Positions 60,750 through 64,000 of a stretch of DNA of 64,000 nt are shown here, piece by piece. The position numbers and the translations under genes were made by a program. The DNA comes from Apostichopus japonicus (taxonomy: Eukaryota; Echinodermata; Holothuroidea; Aspidochirotida; Stichopodidae), in the NCBI RefSeq assembly GCF_037975245.1, contig NC_092572.1, forward strand, positions 32,461,989 through 32,525,988, read 5' to 3'. The notes under the pieces were generated by a model, which saw only the letters and a program-made list of their open reading frames with translations, made no database searches and was not told the origin of the DNA. Positions within the stretch are counted from its first letter, which is position 1, and each line of letters opens with the position of its first letter.

Positions 60750-61710
60750 TGGCGATAAGGGAAATATCTACCCTATATTACAAGAAGAGATATGTCATCC
60801 TTATATTACAATAAGAGATATGTCCACCCTAGATTACACTAAGGGAAATGTTTCCACTAGATTTCAAAAGGGGATATGTTTACACTAGATTACGATAAGG
60901 GATACGCATACTGTACCTTAGATAACAATAGGGGATATGGTGTTTACACCAGAATACAATAAGAGATATGATATTACACCAGTCTTAAATAAGGGATAGG
61001 TTTCAACCAGATAACAATAAGAGATATGTTTACCCTAGACTACAATAGGGATATATCTACCCTATATTACAATTTGGGATATGTTTACACTAGATTAAAA
61101 TAAGGGATATGATGCTAACACCAGGTTGCAATAACGGATAGGTCTACACCAGTGGACAAAAAGGGGATATGATGTTTACACCAGATGACACAAAGGGTTA
61201 TGTTTAAACCAGATTACAATAAGGGTATGTCTAGCTTAGATAAAATAAGGGTATGTATATGCTACATTACAATAAGGGGTATGTTTAACCTAGATAACAA
61301 TGAGGCGATTTCTCTCCCCTAAATTAAAATGAGGGATATGTCTATTTATAAAATGAGGGATATGTCCACCCTGGATTAAAATGAGGGATATGTCTACTCT
61401 GGATTACAATGAGGGATTTGTCTACCCTATATAACATTAAGGGATATGATGTTTACACTATGTTACAATAAGATACATAATGTGTACACTATAGATAACG
61501 ATATGGGATATGATGTTTACACTAGATAACAATATGGGATATGATGTTTACACACTATATTATAAGGAGGGATATGAAGTTAACACTTGCTTACAATAAG
61601 GGATATGAAGTTTACCCTAGCTTACAATAAGGGATATGATGTTTACACTAGATTACAATAAGGGATATGTCTACCCTTGATAACAATGTGGGATATGTCT
61701 ACACTATATT
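60750..61710. repeat. Degenerate minisatellite of about 30 bp
   Basis: Units approximate GATTACAATAAGGGATATGT followed by CTACCCTA or TTTACACTA, 28-33 bp, with many substitutions and small indels, roughly 31 copies. A GATGTTTACAC subtype clusters at 61440-61660. It is older or less homogenised than the other arrays. Confidence 0.85.
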
Positions 61711-62484
61711 AGTTATATATAACATTAGTTATATAATATATAAATCAATGAATTAATTTTAACATGCATTCCTGTAACAGAGGGGTGAATCGTCATCTCT
61801 GAAGACTTTAAGGAGCATTCCAGCCTATTAATATAGTTTTTATGGTGAATTTCTCAATAGCAATAAGTAGGTATACTTCTAGCACCCATATATATATATA
61901 TTTCTTAAAGTACCGTCATGCAGTGTCCAATACGATGATAGGAACACCCTACGTCAAGTAAACACTAAATGTATAAAGCTATATACTCTATACTTTTTCC
62001 TGCAATTACAACATATCCATTTGAAAATTCAAATATATCGTGGAATCAATCTACACATTTTCTGACTTTGGTCTTTGTTAATTTTGTAAAAAATTTCAGA
62101 TTAAATCTTTCTTTTCAGCTCTTCTACAAGGTTTCACATAACTACCGAGTGGTACGTTATTGAATCTTAAAGACCAACTATGGAGACTTTTCAATGAACA
62201 TAAAATCCAACCATTTTGCATGTATGTAATCCCTAACTCACTCCAATTACATTGCTGTCATCAACTTTACCAATTTCCGACGTTAATTGCGTGAAAAATG
62301 GGAAGAAACGTCAGCTTTTTAGGAAACCTATTTCAGACATTCCTGAAACATTCCTAAGACATCAGGTGACCATGTGACGTCACTGTTGGTATAACGCACT
62401 CACAACAATACTTTTAGTGTGTAAAGTTGTATACCTGAGCTGCCAAAAACATCAACGATATTACTCCTTTCCCTTCCCCCCGAA
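61711..62484. other. Region between degenerate array and THAP fragment
   Basis: AT-rich, with a short TA run near 61890. The frame at 61969-62163 has no recognisable motif. Confidence 0.35.
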
Positions 62485-62747
62485 ATGCCAAAATTCTGTG
62501 TTGTTGGAGGTTGTAGTTATACCTCAGCCAACAAAAGCATCAGCTTTTTTAGCTTTCCGAGAAGAAGAACCGACGTAAACGCCGTAGACTTTGGATCAAT
62601 TTTGTGAGATCCACTAGGAAAGATTTGTCAGCACCCGGAGTATCTCCTGCCCATGAGTCCACATGCATGACCCTGCCTCTGTGTATGCTGCAAATGTCTC
62701 ATTCTGAGAAACTTATATACTTTCGACAGCTGTGGCGGAGTACATAG
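62485..62747 (+). pseudogene. THAP zinc-finger gene fragment, frameshifted
   Basis: From ATG at 62485 the frame reads MPKFCVVGGCSYTSA, with the paired CxxxxC, then ISFFSFP, both hallmarks of the start of a THAP DNA-binding domain (C2CH zinc finger). It stops at 62605-62607 after 40 codons. From 62574, in the frame two bases on, the sequence continues RKRRRLWINFVRSTRKD, the expected next part of a THAP domain including its conserved Trp, and runs to TAG at 62745. This implies a one-base deletion near 62574. The expected C-x2-H pair is not clear further on. THAP domains occur in chromatin and transcription factors and in P-element-like transposases. A sequencing error or an intact spliced exon is less likely but possible. 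Confidence 0.65.
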
Positions 62748-64000
62748 CTAATGTGAAATTGACCCTTTCAAGTCTCCTCGTAAACACGCCCTGGCCGTTC
62801 TTACATGTAACATTATATCACGCATATGCAGACGGTGTATAGATCGTGCCTATAGGGTAGCATTGTTAGTACATGTAGTGAGTTACAACTCCCACCGGGT
62901 ATGTAAATAGTCATGTTAGGATTTCTTCGCATTTATCCATGTCATTTGTAGTATTCCAGTATCGTGAGTTCGTGATACATTGTGTTATATTGTCCGTTAT
63001 GTTTATTCCGGCATCTGCATGGTTCAAGGAGTGGAATAAAACGGTACTGTATAGCGATCGGACGTTTTATTTCGTTAGTGACTGTCTTGTGATTGTGGGA
63101 TGTTACTGGTCAAGGCCTGTTTCAACTAGACCTAACTCTATGCAACTACAAAAAGTCACGGTAGTATTTCGCCCAGGATTGAACGAGAAGCGTGGATTTG
63201 GATAGTCACTGCTAAATTTGGTTTATTGACAGGATACTTTTTCTGTGTTTGTACTTTTGGATATTAAAACGAGTATGTACTATGTTCAGCTGAAGCTTAG
63301 TCATGTATATGCTACCCTGGTCGATTCGGGCCATCGTCTTCTCGTAGTTGTTCAATTATGTTTAGTGTTTTGGGGGGTAATATGGTGACAGTAACGTAAA
63401 CTATTTCCCCGTCACATATTAGGCATGAGCCATATTATAGGTCTATTCTTCTGTTAAGTTTACGGTATCTTGCGATCAAATTGTATTACGGAATCGGCAA
63501 GCTGCTTGCATGTTCTACAGTATATTGTACCGTACGTACCTATTGACGCTCCGCTATGTAAACGATGCTTCCATATGAGTGGAAATTTTGCTAATAAAAT
63601 AACCCATTTTACTAAATTTTCTGCTTAAAATTTAACAAGTTTTTCCTTCTATGTTCTTGTTTTAAGCTAACAGCTTTTCAAACGCTCGAAATTGGAAGTC
63701 AAATACAGTACAATTTTTCGCTATCTGTGTATAAACAGTGCCTAGTTTAGCTTTTGATTTTCGCGGTATACACATTATGACGTCACACGATGACCAGAGG
63801 CTCCTTTGGGTCAATCTCTGTTTTCAGACATTCCAGAGGTTCATGTCACGTGACTAACCAAAATGTCCATTTCGTGGTCGTTTTTTGATGGGTTATAGTA
63901 GGTTTTCGAAGATTATTTTTTACACATGTTGATTATGGGTATGTAATCTCCCAAATTAATGGAAAATTCCCCCCCCCCCAAAAAAAAAACTGTCTCCATA
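62748..64000. other. 3' end of window, no supported gene
   Basis: The frame at 62939-63205 (plus, 88 codons) follows the THAP fragment but shows no domain I recognise. A C-run and an A-run lie near 63970-63990. Confidence 0.35.

Noticed and set aside
62939-63205. Frame of 88 codons after the THAP fragment, considered as its continuation
   Set aside because: No transposase or other motif could be seen, and no splice sites link it to the THAP frame.

Overview
The window looks like AT-rich, intron-heavy animal DNA, not prokaryotic. It has long tandem arrays, many short non-coding transposons and small exons separated by kilobases. The TAGGCCTA palindrome recurs, and one exon resembles the leucine-rich repeats of NOD-like receptors (NLRs), a family expanded in echinoderms. 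An echinoderm, perhaps a sea cucumber, is my best guess; this is inference. No rRNA, tRNA, CRISPR array or intact transposase gene was recognised.

Two spliced genes can be traced by splice sites and reading phase. Gene 1 is on the minus strand. Its last five coding exons run 33479-33271, 27502-27408, 22146-22085, 11192-11157 and 8422-8360. Every junction preserves the frame, and the gene ends in TAA with ATTAAA about 100 bases later. The first exon carries LRR/NLR-like sequence; its 5' part was not found. Gene 2 is on the plus strand: 45241-45291, 45833-45921, 47339-47376, then 48470-48555 or 49906-49991, then 51063-51164, 52006-52037 and 54148-54232, followed by AATAAA. The product of gene 2 was not identified. 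The two 86-base exons have the same length and phases and look like a mutually exclusive pair. A broken THAP zinc-finger reading frame lies at 62485-62747.

Tandem arrays: (TA)n at 214-288 and 28153-28232; about 33 units of 34-35 bp at 2128-3290; a 21-bp array at 13258-15115; 44 units of 71 bp at 41448-44584; a 30-bp array with a 180-bp higher-order period at 56270-59195; and a degenerate array of about 30 bp at 60750-61710. Arrays with units divisible by three create long but meaningless open frames.

Transposons: at least seven non-coding elements have hAT-like structure, with CAGNG-type ends and 8-bp target duplications. They can be reconstructed from perfect or near-perfect duplications. 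One (17333-18417) sits 5 bases inside another (17328-20726). A second nest is at 36317-38474, containing 37481-38437. Single copies are at 28303-28989, 45972-46851 and 55041-55408. A composite of related pieces fills 25107-27044. Most lie in the introns of the two genes.
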